From assembly GCA_017647145.1 (NCBI GenBank), contig JAGCLD010000034.1:92838-156837 (forward strand): a stretch of DNA of 64,000 bases, read 5' to 3'. Position 1 is the stretch's first letter; the number at the start of each line of letters is the position of its first letter. The translations under genes were made by a program, and so were the position numbers. Positions 26,130 to 34,378 of the stretch are shown piece by piece. The notes under the pieces were generated by a model that made no database searches, was not told where the DNA came from, and saw nothing but the letters and a program-made list of their open reading frames with translations. Source of the DNA: Paludibacteraceae bacterium (GTDB lineage Bacteria; Bacteroidota; Bacteroidia; Bacteroidales; Paludibacteraceae).

Positions 26130-27593
26130 ATGCTGAAGTTAGAACAACAACAAAAATTACAACAAAAGTTATCACCTGCTCAAATACAGGTGATAAGAAT
26201 GTTGGAATTGCCTACGTTGGAGTTTGAAGAGCGTATCCAGCATGAGTTGGAAGAAAACCCGGTTCTTGAAGAGGCTTCGTCTAAAGATGAATTTCAGAAT
26301 GAGGAGGATGAATACAATGATCCGGAAGGAAGAAATGAATTGGAAAATGAAGACTTTAATTTGGATGAATACATCAGTGATGATGAAGTCCCAGATTATA
26401 GGCTGCATGCCAATAATTATTCCAGAGATGACAAACAAGAGGATATACCTTTCTCCTCGGGAATGACTTTCCATGAATATCTGATTGACCAATTAGGACT
26501 ACAGAATATTAATGAACAGGAAAAACAAATAGCCGAATTTATCATTGGTAATATTGACGAAGATGGCTATCTGCGTCGTTCTGTGGAATCAATTACCGAT
26601 GATTTGGCATTTCAAGTTGGGTTGGAAATTACCGATGATGAGGTGTTGCAGTTGGTGCGCATTATTCAGCAGTTCGATCCTCCGGGAGTTGGGGCTGTTT
26701 CCTTGCAAGACTGTTTGCTCATGCAATTACAGCGCAAAGAGAAGCAAACAGAAGATATCACATATGCCATCAGAATCCTGACTGATTATTTCGAAGAGTT
26801 TTCTAAAAAACACTATGAAAAAATCAAACATAAGTTGTCTTTGACCGAAGAACAACTCAAAAGGGTAATTGCTGAGATTGTTAAACTGAATCCTAAGCCT
26901 GGAAGTGCATGGAGTGGAAATATTTATGAAAAGAACATGACGGCATTGGTCCCTGATTTCATGGTGGAAAATCACAATGGAACATTACACTTGTCATTAA
27001 ATAACCTGCATATTCCGGAATTGAGAATCAGTAGAGAATATTCTGAACTATTAGAAGACTATTCCTCCAATAAAGCCAATCGCACAAGGGAAATGAAGGA
27101 TGCTGTGACTTTTGTTAAGCAAAAAATAGATTCGGCAAGGTGGTTTATTGATGCTGTCAAACAAAGAAATGAAACTCTGCTGAAAACAATGACCGCCATA
27201 TTGGATTTTCAGAAAGATTTCTTTGTAGAGGGTGATGAAACATATTTGAAACCAATGATATTGAAGGACATTGCCGATATGACAGGGTTTGACATCTCTA
27301 CAATATCACGTGTGAGCAATAGTAAATATGTCCAAACCGAATATGGTATCTTTTCTTTAAAATTCTTTTTCTCGGAGGCTATGACCAACGATGCCGGAGA
27401 AGAAGTCTCTACACGTGAAATAAAAAAGATTCTGCAAGAAGCTATTGATGCAGAGAATAAAAAGCGTCCGCTTACTGATGATCAGCTCAAGGAAGTACTG
27501 AAAATTCAAGGCTATATAATTGCTCGCAGAACAGTGGCAAAATATCGTGAACAGTTAAATATTCCAGTTGCGCGATTGAGAAAAGAAGTATAA
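26130..27593 (+). CDS. rpoN: RNA polymerase sigma-54 factor
   Basis: A 487-residue sigma-54. Region I is glutamine- and leucine-rich (LEQQQKLQQKLSPAQIQVI) and ends in EENPVLEE; region II is strongly acidic (about 45-95); the core-binding domain follows; the helix-turn-helix is near DMTGFDISTISRVSNSKYV; the RpoN box is ARRTVAKYREQLNIP close to the C-terminus. It directs transcription from -24/-12 promoters with AAA+ activators. No activator gene is in the window. It is the fifth gene of the nusB operon. Confidence 0.96.
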   Translation: MLKLEQQQKLQQKLSPAQIQVIRMLELPTLEFEERIQHELEENPVLEEASSKDEFQNEEDEYNDPEGRNELENEDFNLDEYISDDEVPDYRLHANNYSRDDKQEDIPFSSGMTFHEYLIDQLGLQNINEQEKQIAEFIIGNIDEDGYLRRSVESITDDLAFQVGLEITDDEVLQLVRIIQQFDPPGVGAVSLQDCLLMQLQRKEKQTEDITYAIRILTDYFEEFSKKHYEKIKHKLSLTEEQLKRVIAEIVKLNPKPGSAWSGNIYEKNMTALVPDFMVENHNGTLHLSLNNLHIPELRISREYSELLEDYSSNKANRTREMKDAVTFVKQKIDSARWFIDAVKQRNETLLKTMTAILDFQKDFFVEGDETYLKPMILKDIADMTGFDISTISRVSNSKYVQTEYGIFSLKFFFSEAMTNDAGEEVSTREIKKILQEAIDAENKKRPLTDDQLKEVLKIQGYIIARRTVAKYREQLNIPVARLRKEV

Positions 27594-27609
27594 ACTTACG
27601 TATCCGAGA

Positions 27610-28239
27610 ATGACAAGATTAGCTAGAGTTATATCCGTTCTTTTTCATCCTACACTCATTCCTTTGTATGGAATCTTGTGTTTCTTCTTTTATTCTCCTT
27701 TTGCGTGGATTCCGGTCTCTGCATCATACAGATGGTTCGTCATTTCCTCAACACTTTTGTACACAATTGTTTTTCCGGCATTGGTGGTGTGGTGGATGAA
27801 AAGGGTAGGGGCTGTTTCTGATATCTTTGTCCGAGAGAGGAAAGAGCGTACGGCGCTTTATGTTGCCACCATCATTCTCTATTTTGCATGGTTTTATTCT
27901 CTTTGGCGTTTGGCCAGAATGTCTCACATGGCTGTTGCTGCTACGCTTGCAATTGTGGTGATTAATATCTTGGTAATGCTCATTAATTTACGCTGGAAGG
28001 TTAGTGCGCATGCGGCTGCATGTGGTGGCGTAGTGGGTGTTCTCACAGCTATTTCTTATTTATTATACTTCAATCCGGTATGGTTGGTGTGTTTATCGCT
28101 AGTCTATTCGCTGCTTGTTATGCTGGCGCGTCTTATATTGGATGAACACACGCCTTTGCAACTCATTGTAGGCTTCTATGTTGGAGTTGGTGGTGCATGG
28201 ATGGCTTATGTAATTTCTTATACCTTCTTGTTTGCCTAA
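27610..28239 (+). CDS. PAP2-like membrane protein
   Basis: A 209-residue integral membrane protein with about five or six helices, starting at TLIPLYGILCFFFYSPF. The C-terminal LARLILDEHTPLQLIVGFYVGVGGAW resembles the last conserved block of PAP2 phosphatases (R, then H, then a glycine-rich helix), but the first KxxxxxxRP block is not visible, so catalytic activity is doubtful. It lies between rpoN and the MetH reactivation-domain gene, with 16-base and 3-base gaps, so it belongs to the same operon. Function unknown; a lipid-phosphate role is only a family guess. Confidence 0.6.
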   Translation: MTRLARVISVLFHPTLIPLYGILCFFFYSPFAWIPVSASYRWFVISSTLLYTIVFPALVVWWMKRVGAVSDIFVRERKERTALYVATIILYFAWFYSLWRLARMSHMAVAATLAIVVINILVMLINLRWKVSAHAAACGGVVGVLTAISYLLYFNPVWLVCLSLVYSLLVMLARLILDEHTPLQLIVGFYVGVGGAWMAYVISYTFLFA

Positions 28240-28242
28240 CAC

Positions 28243-29079
28243 ATGTCTGCTGTAGTTGTTTCCATATCACTTGAGGAACTCATCCCCTACATCAATTGGA
28301 CCTATTTCTTTAATGCATGGCACATTCCAGGCAATTATGAGGGGATTACATCGCTTTGCACGTGTGAAGCTTGTCGTCAGCAGTGGCTTTCTCGTTTTTT
28401 TGCCGCTGAACGTCCAAAGGCTCAGGAAGCCTTACAACTTTATTTGGATGCACAAGTGCAACTTAAAGAGTGGAACGAACAGCACACGCTCACCATTCAG
28501 GTGAAATACGGCTTCTATGATGCTACCTCTTCTGAACAAGTTATCACGTTATGCAATGATTCGGAATGTCTCAAAATCCCCACTTTACGTCAACAGCGTC
28601 CTCGTCCGGATGGAACGTGTTGGGCATTGGCTGATTTTATTGCAGCAGAAGCAGACACTGTTGGGCTCTTTGCTGTGGCTGTTCATGGCGTGAATGAGGT
28701 GAATGATGATGAATATATATCCCTGCTTCGACGTACCTTGGCTGATAGGCTTGCAGAAGCAACATCTGAATTCATGCAACGCAAGCTTCTCTCTCAAAAT
28801 GCCATCCGACCTGCATTTGGCTATCCTTCTCTGCCTGATTTGTCTTTACTTTTTGATGTGGAGCGTTTTTTTACTTTGTCTGAAATCGGCATTCACCTCA
28901 CCCATCATGCAGCCATGAAGCCCACATCCTCTATTTGTGGTTTATATATACAGCATCCACAAGTGCGCTATTTTATGGTGGGTGATATCTCAATGCAACA
29001 ATTCACGTGGTATGCAAAACAACGTAATATGTCGCTCCAAGCCCTAAAACCCTTCTTAAATCTGAATGTCTTACCCTAA
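28243..29079 (+). CDS. Stand-alone methionine synthase reactivation domain
   Basis: A 278-residue protein that corresponds to the C-terminal S-adenosylmethionine-binding reactivation domain of cobalamin-dependent methionine synthase. It starts with EELIPYINWTYFFNAWHIPG, has LADRLAEATSEFMQR, then the SAM-binding RPAFGYPSLPD and ends with HPQVRYFMVGDISMQQ and a MSLQAL tail. In MetH this module re-methylates oxidised cobalamin with help from a flavodoxin. Standing alone, it implies that the MetH catalytic protein is encoded elsewhere without this domain. Last gene of the nusB operon. Confidence 0.88.
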   Translation: MSAVVVSISLEELIPYINWTYFFNAWHIPGNYEGITSLCTCEACRQQWLSRFFAAERPKAQEALQLYLDAQVQLKEWNEQHTLTIQVKYGFYDATSSEQVITLCNDSECLKIPTLRQQRPRPDGTCWALADFIAAEADTVGLFAVAVHGVNEVNDDEYISLLRRTLADRLAEATSEFMQRKLLSQNAIRPAFGYPSLPDLSLLFDVERFFTLSEIGIHLTHHAAMKPTSSICGLYIQHPQVRYFMVGDISMQQFTWYAKQRNMSLQALKPFLNLNVLP

Positions 29080-29139
29080 TACGTAAACCTTTCCTGCTTT
29101 TTACTTGTTTTATGTATAGGCTATGTGAAACAAAATCAC

Positions 29140-29147
29140 TAACTTTG
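29140..29147 (+). promoter_or_regulatory. Promoter -7 box of the DUF4861 gene
   Basis: TAACTTTG 22 bases before the start codon. No clear -33 TTG at the right distance. Confidence 0.65.
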
Positions 29148-29169
29148 CACCATTGAAATTAAGTAAGGT

Positions 29170-30381
29170 ATGAAAAGATTTGTGTTTATATGCGCTTGTT
29201 GCGTGGCGTTGGCTGCACAAGCAAAGTCTCTTAGCCTTTATGTCTCTAATCCTGCAGAATTTGAGCAAACGGATGTTCCTGTAGTACTCACACTAGACGA
29301 ATATGCTGAGTTTTCAATTTCCGACAGAGCTAAATTAGCCGTTCTTGTCAACGGACAGCAAATTCCTTCTCAATTAGATGATCTTAATGCTGATAAAGTG
29401 CCTGATGAATTGGTATTTCAGCTTTCTATGTCTGCACACTCCACACAGAAGGTGGTGTTAAAAACGCTTCCTGAAAAGCAACGCAAATGCTTTACTAAGG
29501 AAATGAATGCACAAATGTGGCGTAAAGACAAGGAGAACAACACCATGTATGAGGTTACAGAAGCATCATCCACGCAAAATGATATGTACAATCAGATGCA
29601 CCATCATGGAGTGGCTTGGGAATCTTCTCTCATGGCCTATCGCATCTACTTTGATAATAAGCAAACCATTGATATTTACGGAAAGAAAACCCCACAATTA
29701 GAACTTGAGCGAAGCTTGTGGTATCCTACAGACGAACAACTTGCACAAGGTTTTGGCGATGATGTGCTGAGAGTGAGCGGTAGCGTGGGTGTGGGAACTG
29801 TCAAACCATGGAATGGGAAAAAGGCGGTACATATTACCGATTTTGAAAAACGTACACAGCGTATTGTTGCTGAAGGTAATTTGCGCACCATCTGTGAGAT
29901 AGAAGTAGAAGGGTGGAAGTATGAAGGAAAAACCATCAATATGATAGTACGCTACACCATGTATGCACGCCATCGTGATTGTCAAGTTACTGTTCTCACA
30001 AGCACAGATGTTGATACACTTGTTACCGGAGTGCAAAAAGTGAAAGGAGGAATCTTGCTTGAAGAACCTGAGTTGGTGGGATGTTGGGGTACAGACTGGC
30101 CAGTTAATGACACAGTTAAGTATGCCAAAGAAACAGTAGGTCTTGGTGTGGTTCTACCGCAACAAACTGCTTATCTGCAAAAGCAAGACAAGGCAAACAA
30201 CCTTTTGTTCTTCACTACAAAGGCCAACCAACCATTCTCTTTTTACATCACGGCTGTATCCATGAAGGAAATTAACAGTCCGATTTCCTCTGCTGAAACA
30301 TTCTTCGCCCATCTTCATCAGTGGCAGAAGGCAATGTCAGTTCCACTCATAGTAAATAAAAATAAACCATCAAATAAATAA
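29170..30381 (+). CDS. DUF4861 family secreted protein
   Basis: A 403-residue protein with a signal peptide (MKRFVFICACCVALAAQAKS). The body fits DUF4861: VPVVLTLDEYAEF, VNGQQIPSQLDDLNADKVPDELVF, MYNQMHHHGVAWESSLMAYRIYF, and IDIYGKKTPQLELE. Family members sit near polysaccharide utilisation loci and are thought to act on or bind glycans in the periplasm, but the activity is not established. It has its own promoter and is followed 27 bases later by the PPi-PFK gene, so the two are probably co-transcribed, an odd pairing. Confidence 0.83.
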   Translation: MKRFVFICACCVALAAQAKSLSLYVSNPAEFEQTDVPVVLTLDEYAEFSISDRAKLAVLVNGQQIPSQLDDLNADKVPDELVFQLSMSAHSTQKVVLKTLPEKQRKCFTKEMNAQMWRKDKENNTMYEVTEASSTQNDMYNQMHHHGVAWESSLMAYRIYFDNKQTIDIYGKKTPQLELERSLWYPTDEQLAQGFGDDVLRVSGSVGVGTVKPWNGKKAVHITDFEKRTQRIVAEGNLRTICEIEVEGWKYEGKTINMIVRYTMYARHRDCQVTVLTSTDVDTLVTGVQKVKGGILLEEPELVGCWGTDWPVNDTVKYAKETVGLGVVLPQQTAYLQKQDKANNLLFFTTKANQPFSFYITAVSMKEINSPISSAETFFAHLHQWQKAMSVPLIVNKNKPSNK

Positions 30382-30408
30382 TTGTCAATCAATAAAATCG
30401 ATAAAACA

Positions 30409-32061
30409 ATGAAAAAAAGTCCATTGCAAGCAGCGCGGGCATCTTATCAACCAAAATTGCCTGCTGTACTTAGAGAACATGTTTCTTTAGTAGAAGGTAC
30501 ACCAACCCAATCTGTAGCCGATCAAGACGATATTAAGACCCTCTTCCCTAATACCTATGGAATGCCAATCATTGGTTTCGAAAAAGGTGAACAAAAACAA
30601 TATGCACCTGTAAACGTCGGAGTAATCCTTTCTGGCGGACAAGCTCCCGGCGGACACAATGTAATCTCCGGTCTTTTCGATGGATTGAAAAAACTAAATC
30701 CGGATAGCCGTCTGTATGGATTCTTGGGAGGACCAAGCGGATTGGTTGACCATAAATACATCGAACTTACCGCTTCTATCATCGATGACTACAGAAACAC
30801 CGGAGGATTCGACATCATAGGTTCAGGAAGAACTAAGTTGGAAGAAACAGAACAATTCGACAAAGGCCTCGAAATCTGTAAAAAACTCAATATCAATGCC
30901 ATTGTTATCATCGGTGGTGACGACTCTAACACCAATGCATGTGTTTTGGCTGAATACTACGCAAAAAACAATAGTGGAGTACAAGTAATCGGATGTCCTA
31001 AAACGATTGACGGGGACCTGAAAAACGAGATGATTGAAACTTCATTCGGTTTCGACACGGCATGTAAAATCTACTCTGAGCTCATCGGTAACATCCAACG
31101 TGATGTTAGTTCTTCTAAAAAATACTGGCACTTTATGCGCCTCATGGGACGATCTGCATCACACATCACACTTGAATGTGCTTTGCAGAGCCAACCAAAC
31201 ATCTGCCTTATCTCAGAAGAAGTGGAAGCCAATAATATGACCCTTAGCGATGTTGTGAATTCTATCGTAGAAGTTGTCGTTGAGAGAGCCAGCAGAGGAC
31301 TTAACTACGGAACTGTGTTGGTGCCGGAAGGATTGATTGAATTCATCCCGGCTATGAAAAAACTCATTGCAGAACTCAATGACTTGCTCGCACACAATGA
31401 AGAATTCAACGGACTAGAAACTGATGACGAAAAACGTCAATACGTTAAGGCTAAACTCTCGCCAGAAAGTCGTGCAGTATATTCAGACCTGCCAAAAGGT
31501 ATTGCGAAACAACTCACCTTGGACCGCGACCCACACGGAAACGTACAAGTATCGCTCATCGAAACAGAAAAACTGCTCATTGAAATGGTGGCGAAAAAAC
31601 TTGCACTCCTCAAAGGAGAAGGAAAGTACAAAGGTAAATTCTCCACTATCAACCACTTCTTTGGATATGAAGGACGTTGCGGTATTCCTTCTAACTTTGA
31701 TGCCGACTACTGTTACTCTTTGGGTTACACAGCATCTGTGCTCATCGGTGAAGGAAAAACAGGATACATGTCGTCTGTTCGCAACCTTACTGCACCTGCG
31801 GCAGAATGGGTTCCAGGTGGTGTGCCCATCACAATGATGATGAACATGGAACGTCGTCACGGCGCAATGAAACCGGTAATACAAAAAGCACTCGTTAAAC
31901 TTGATGGTGCACCTTTCCGATACCTTGTGGCGCATCGTGATGAGTGGGCAAGTTCATGCCAAACCTACATCTATCCGGGACCAATTCAATATTACGGACC
32001 AACAGAAGTATGTGATATGCCTACACGCACACTCCTCTTAGAACATGGTAAGATGAAATAA
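30409..32061 (+). CDS. pfp: Diphosphate--fructose-6-phosphate 1-phosphotransferase
   Basis: A 550-residue long-form PPi-dependent phosphofructokinase. It reversibly phosphorylates fructose 6-phosphate with pyrophosphate in glycolysis. Motifs are [24 protein letters not shown] (the second Asp marks PPi rather than ATP use), [11 protein letters not shown] with the catalytic TIDGD, and [11 protein letters not shown]. The ATG at 30409 is chosen; the frame extends back only to a TTG. A terminator follows directly. PPi-PFK as the glycolytic enzyme is usual in anaerobic Bacteroidales. Confidence 0.95.
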   Translation: MKKSPLQAARASYQPKLPAVLREHVSLVEGTPTQSVADQDDIKTLFPNTYGMPIIGFEKGEQKQYAPVNVGVILSGGQAPGGHNVISGLFDGLKKLNPDSRLYGFLGGPSGLVDHKYIELTASIIDDYRNTGGFDIIGSGRTKLEETEQFDKGLEICKKLNINAIVIIGGDDSNTNACVLAEYYAKNNSGVQVIGCPKTIDGDLKNEMIETSFGFDTACKIYSELIGNIQRDVSSSKKYWHFMRLMGRSASHITLECALQSQPNICLISEEVEANNMTLSDVVNSIVEVVVERASRGLNYGTVLVPEGLIEFIPAMKKLIAELNDLLAHNEEFNGLETDDEKRQYVKAKLSPESRAVYSDLPKGIAKQLTLDRDPHGNVQVSLIETEKLLIEMVAKKLALLKGEGKYKGKFSTINHFFGYEGRCGIPSNFDADYCYSLGYTASVLIGEGKTGYMSSVRNLTAPAAEWVPGGVPITMMMNMERRHGAMKPVIQKALVKLDGAPFRYLVAHRDEWASSCQTYIYPGPIQYYGPTEVCDMPTRTLLLEHGKMK

Positions 32062-32087
32062 ACACATACACACACTTACGCTTAAAC

Positions 32088-32130
32088 AAATGTGGCTGAT
32101 TCACCTAAAAGAGTCAGCCATTTTTGTTTT
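32088..32130 (+). terminator. Terminator of pfp
   Basis: GGCTGA at 32094-32099 pairs with TCAGCC at 32114-32119, extended by flanking A/T pairs and followed by TTTTTGTTTT. Confidence 0.82.
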
Positions 32131-32166
32131 AACCCATATCCATCCTTCGATTTTCTAAATCTCATC

Positions 32167-32221
32167 ATCTGACCTACCATATATGTAGGATACATGAAGG
32201 ATACAGATAGGACGAAGATAG
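32167..32221. repeat. Degenerate 11-bp repeat, about five units
   Basis: Units atctgacctac, catatatgtag, gatacatgaag, gatacagatag and gacgaagatag follow each other in 11-base phase. They share the GAnnnAGATAG form of the composite elements at 20331, 37828 and 52066 but are more diverged. This lies in the 643-base gap between pfp and the FISUMP gene. The rest of the gap holds the pfp terminator, a promoter and a folded leader. Confidence 0.7.
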
Positions 32222-32387
32222 AAATAGTATATTGCTGCTTCCAATAATTTTTGTGACAAGGTCGGCAAGCATTTGATACTTTTTCTGTTAGCATATCCGT
32301 CACCATAAGGATAATCAACTGAACAAAATTTTTATGCGTAAGAAAATGAATAAAAAGGCGATTTTTTAACAATCAATACATTTTTAC

Positions 32388-32395
32388 TACCTTTG
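32388..32395 (+). promoter_or_regulatory. Promoter -7 box upstream of the folded leader
   Basis: TACCTTTG, an exact match to TAnnTTTG, with only a T-run in place of the -33 TTG. Transcription should start near 32402, giving a leader of about 300 bases that includes the structure at 32480-32651. No second box was seen closer to the structure. Confidence 0.7.
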
Positions 32396-32479
32396 TACGT
32401 ATAATACTAACAAAGTAAAAATAAATTAAAAACTAAAACAGGAAAATAAAAGAAAACTAACAACGATAGAGCATACATC

Positions 32480-32651
32480 AGAAGGCGTTACGTATTTATT
32501 CTTGTCTTTGAAACTTAGGAACTTTCACATGCTACCAAGGGTAATACACGATAACGTTCACGTTATGGGCGTGGACTATATTCGTATATTTGGTAGTAAG
32601 GGTTTCCTAAGACCTCAAAGACAAATATTCCGGATAGAGTTCTCGCCTTCT
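32480..32651 (+). ncRNA. Candidate structured RNA leader of the FISUMP gene
   Basis: A long rod of nested helices can be read directly. P1: AGAAGGCG 32480-32487 with CGCCTTCT 32644-32651. P2: TTGTCTTTGA 32502-32511 with TCAAAGACAA 32615-32624. P3: CTTAGGAA 32514-32521 with TTCCTAAG 32604-32611. P4: GCTACCAA 32531-32538 with TTGGTAGT 32590-32597. Inside P4 is a hairpin, CACG-ATAACG 32547-32556 with CGTTAT 32561-32566 and CGTG 32570-32573, and a small TATA-TTCG-TATA hairpin. P1 and P2 are separated by an asymmetric 14 by 19 base bubble. It ends 53 bases before the FISUMP start with no terminator between. I recognise no known riboswitch; a 6S-like RNA is an alternative. Confidence 0.75.
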
Positions 32652-32704
32652 TAATTCTTAGACAAGCCAACTCAACCACTAACCCAATCTAAATACTACC
32701 ATCA

Positions 32705-33220
32705 ATGAAACAAGGATTCCTCAACAATCATGCATGGATTGACCTTGGACTGTCGGTCAAATGGGCGACATGTAATATCGGAACTGATAAACCTGAACAA
32801 ATCGGAAAACACTATGCATGGGGTGAAATGCAAGACAAGTCACCACATCTCTACACGCTTGACCACTATCAATATACAGGGGATGTGGTGAGCATGCTAT
32901 GGGGAGAAGGCTGGAGACTGCCAACCCTCAAGGAACAAGAAGAACTGCTGAACAAATGTGAGTGGATATGGACACGTAATGAATACAGCTGTGGATTCAC
33001 CATTATAGGACCTAATCACAACTCTATTTTCCTCCCGGCAGCAGGACTACACTGTGGAAAAGGACTGGTGGCACTCTCACAACAAGGCACTTACTGGAGC
33101 GAAACATTGCTGCAGGCAGATAATAGTTATGCCTACTACTTGCACTTCACACCCGGTGAGAGAAAATGGAAAATCAGCAGATACTTTTACGGAAGAAGCA
33201 TCAGGCCCGTATGTGTCTGA
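32705..33220 (+). CDS. FISUMP domain protein (Fibrobacter succinogenes major paralogous domain)
   Basis: A 171-residue protein that is almost exactly one FISUMP domain: HAWIDLGLSVKWATCNIG, an HYAWGE segment, GWRLPTLKEQEELLNKC, FLPAAGLHCGKG and the closing GRSIRPVCV. These domains are usually carried by exported lipoproteins. Here there is no signal peptide, so the protein as read would be cytoplasmic, or the true start may differ. Function of the family is unknown. It is monocistronic and preceded by a long folded leader, which suggests post-transcriptional control. Confidence 0.82.
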   Translation: MKQGFLNNHAWIDLGLSVKWATCNIGTDKPEQIGKHYAWGEMQDKSPHLYTLDHYQYTGDVVSMLWGEGWRLPTLKEQEELLNKCEWIWTRNEYSCGFTIIGPNHNSIFLPAAGLHCGKGLVALSQQGTYWSETLLQADNSYAYYLHFTPGERKWKISRYFYGRSIRPVCV

Positions 33221-33263
33221 CTTATACATCAAAAGAGTAAACGCACAGAATGTATAGGCGCAA

Positions 33264-34085
33264 TCAGCGCATCGCATACGACTGTTCCTTCACCCATTGA
33301 GCCCACTCAATAGGTTTGCGGCTCTTATCCTCAAAGGTTTGCCAAGGAATAGGCTTGCCAATGCGTAAGGTGAAGTGATTGTTGCGTTGCTTAAACATTT
33401 CGTCAGCAAGGTAAAACAACTCAATGTTAAACTTGATGCCCAAAGCAATGCGAATGCGTGATAGATTATAATAGAACTTGGAATTTTGACCCACAAAATA
33501 CAATGGTACAATGTCACGCTGATGTTGAACAGACTTGCTGATAAAGTTTTTCTTCCATTCCCAATCTGCAATCACACCTCCTTTTTGCTTACGAGAACAT
33601 GCACCGGCAGGGAAGGTCATCACATGGTTTTCCGACTCATAAGCTTCGTCCACGACACGCACATTCTTTTTTGATTGAGCGCCTGTCTTGTTCACCGGAA
33701 CAAAGATGCCACGAAGTGGATGCAGGTTCATTAACAGGTCATTAATCAACACACGAAGTTTACCATGATAGTGACGTCCGAGAATTAATGCTATCACCAT
33801 TCCGTCCATACCACCCAGAGGATGATTACTTGCAAAGATGTATTTACGACCATCTTGAGGAAGATTTTCTAAACCTTCTACCGACCAACTTACATTGAAG
33901 TAATCCAGCACAGCCTCCAGAAACTCAAAGTCAGTCAAACCGGGATGATTTTCAAAAAAGTCGTTTATCTCATCCTGATGAACAATACGCTTTACATAGT
34001 TCACAAGAAACTTAGGAACTTTCGTATTCGGAGCTTTAGCCTTGATCACCTTAGGAATATCTATACGAATAATGTCGTCACTCAT
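33264..34085 (-). CDS. PlsC-like acyltransferase (possible GlsB-type N-acyltransferase)
   Basis: A 273-residue acyltransferase of the lysophospholipid acyltransferase superfamily. It has FASNHPLGGMDGM (the H-x4-D catalytic block), RGIFVPVNKTG and a FPAGACSRKQKG block. In Bacteroides, proteins of this type (GlsB) with a GNAT partner make N-acyl glycine and related amino lipids; the partner is not adjacent here, so GlsB identity is only likely. A general lysophospholipid acyltransferase is the other option. The start at 34085 follows a promoter box at 34121; the longer frame from 34151 would begin upstream of it. Confidence 0.75.
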   Translation of the reverse strand: MSDDIIRIDIPKVIKAKAPNTKVPKFLVNYVKRIVHQDEINDFFENHPGLTDFEFLEAVLDYFNVSWSVEGLENLPQDGRKYIFASNHPLGGMDGMVIALILGRHYHGKLRVLINDLLMNLHPLRGIFVPVNKTGAQSKKNVRVVDEAYESENHVMTFPAGACSRKQKGGVIADWEWKKNFISKSVQHQRDIVPLYFVGQNSKFYYNLSRIRIALGIKFNIELFYLADEMFKQRNNHFTLRIGKPIPWQTFEDKSRKPIEWAQWVKEQSYAMR

Positions 34086-34120
34086 AGCAATGTGTCTTAG
34101 TGTTAGTAATCTTTCAGCCA

Positions 34121-34152
34121 CAAAGGTACAACAAATAATATCAACCGACAAA
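34121..34152 (-). promoter_or_regulatory. Promoter of the acyltransferase gene
   Basis: Minus-strand TACCTTTG at 34121-34128 and TTTG at 34149-34152, spacer 20 bases. Confidence 0.75.
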
Positions 34153-34204
34153 ACTCTGTCATGGGAGGAAAGAAATCATTGAGGGGTGTACTAGCTTTAA
34201 ATCA

Positions 34205-34378
34205 GATAGGCTATGGCTCGACATAATCAAAAATTAAACAAGTTTATTTTTGCTTCTTCGCTCGCCTTGCACTATCTCTTAATAAGATAAACTGCACTCG
34301 CTGTGAAAAATATTGAAGTAAACTTCATATTTCTCGCTCGTTTGTATTATCTTTGCATAATAGTTAAAAAGTAAACTT
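34205..34378 (+). repeat. Two promoter-bearing palindromic repeats upstream of waaA
   Basis: Two copies of the element seen upstream of aspC. The first has AGATAGGCTATGG, palindrome TAAAC-AA-GTTTA (34235-34246) and a decayed box TATCTCTT (34273-34280). The second has palindrome TGAAGT-AA-ACTTCA (34314-34327) and an intact TATCTTTG at 34348-34355, the probable waaA promoter. The palindrome core AAGTAAACTT appears once more at 34369-34378, directly against the waaA ATG and inside the predicted leader. Confidence 0.8.

Noticed and set aside
32082-32372. 96-residue minus-strand frame after pfp
   Set aside because: It covers the pfp terminator and the 11-bp repeat, shows no family resemblance and has no promoter at its start.
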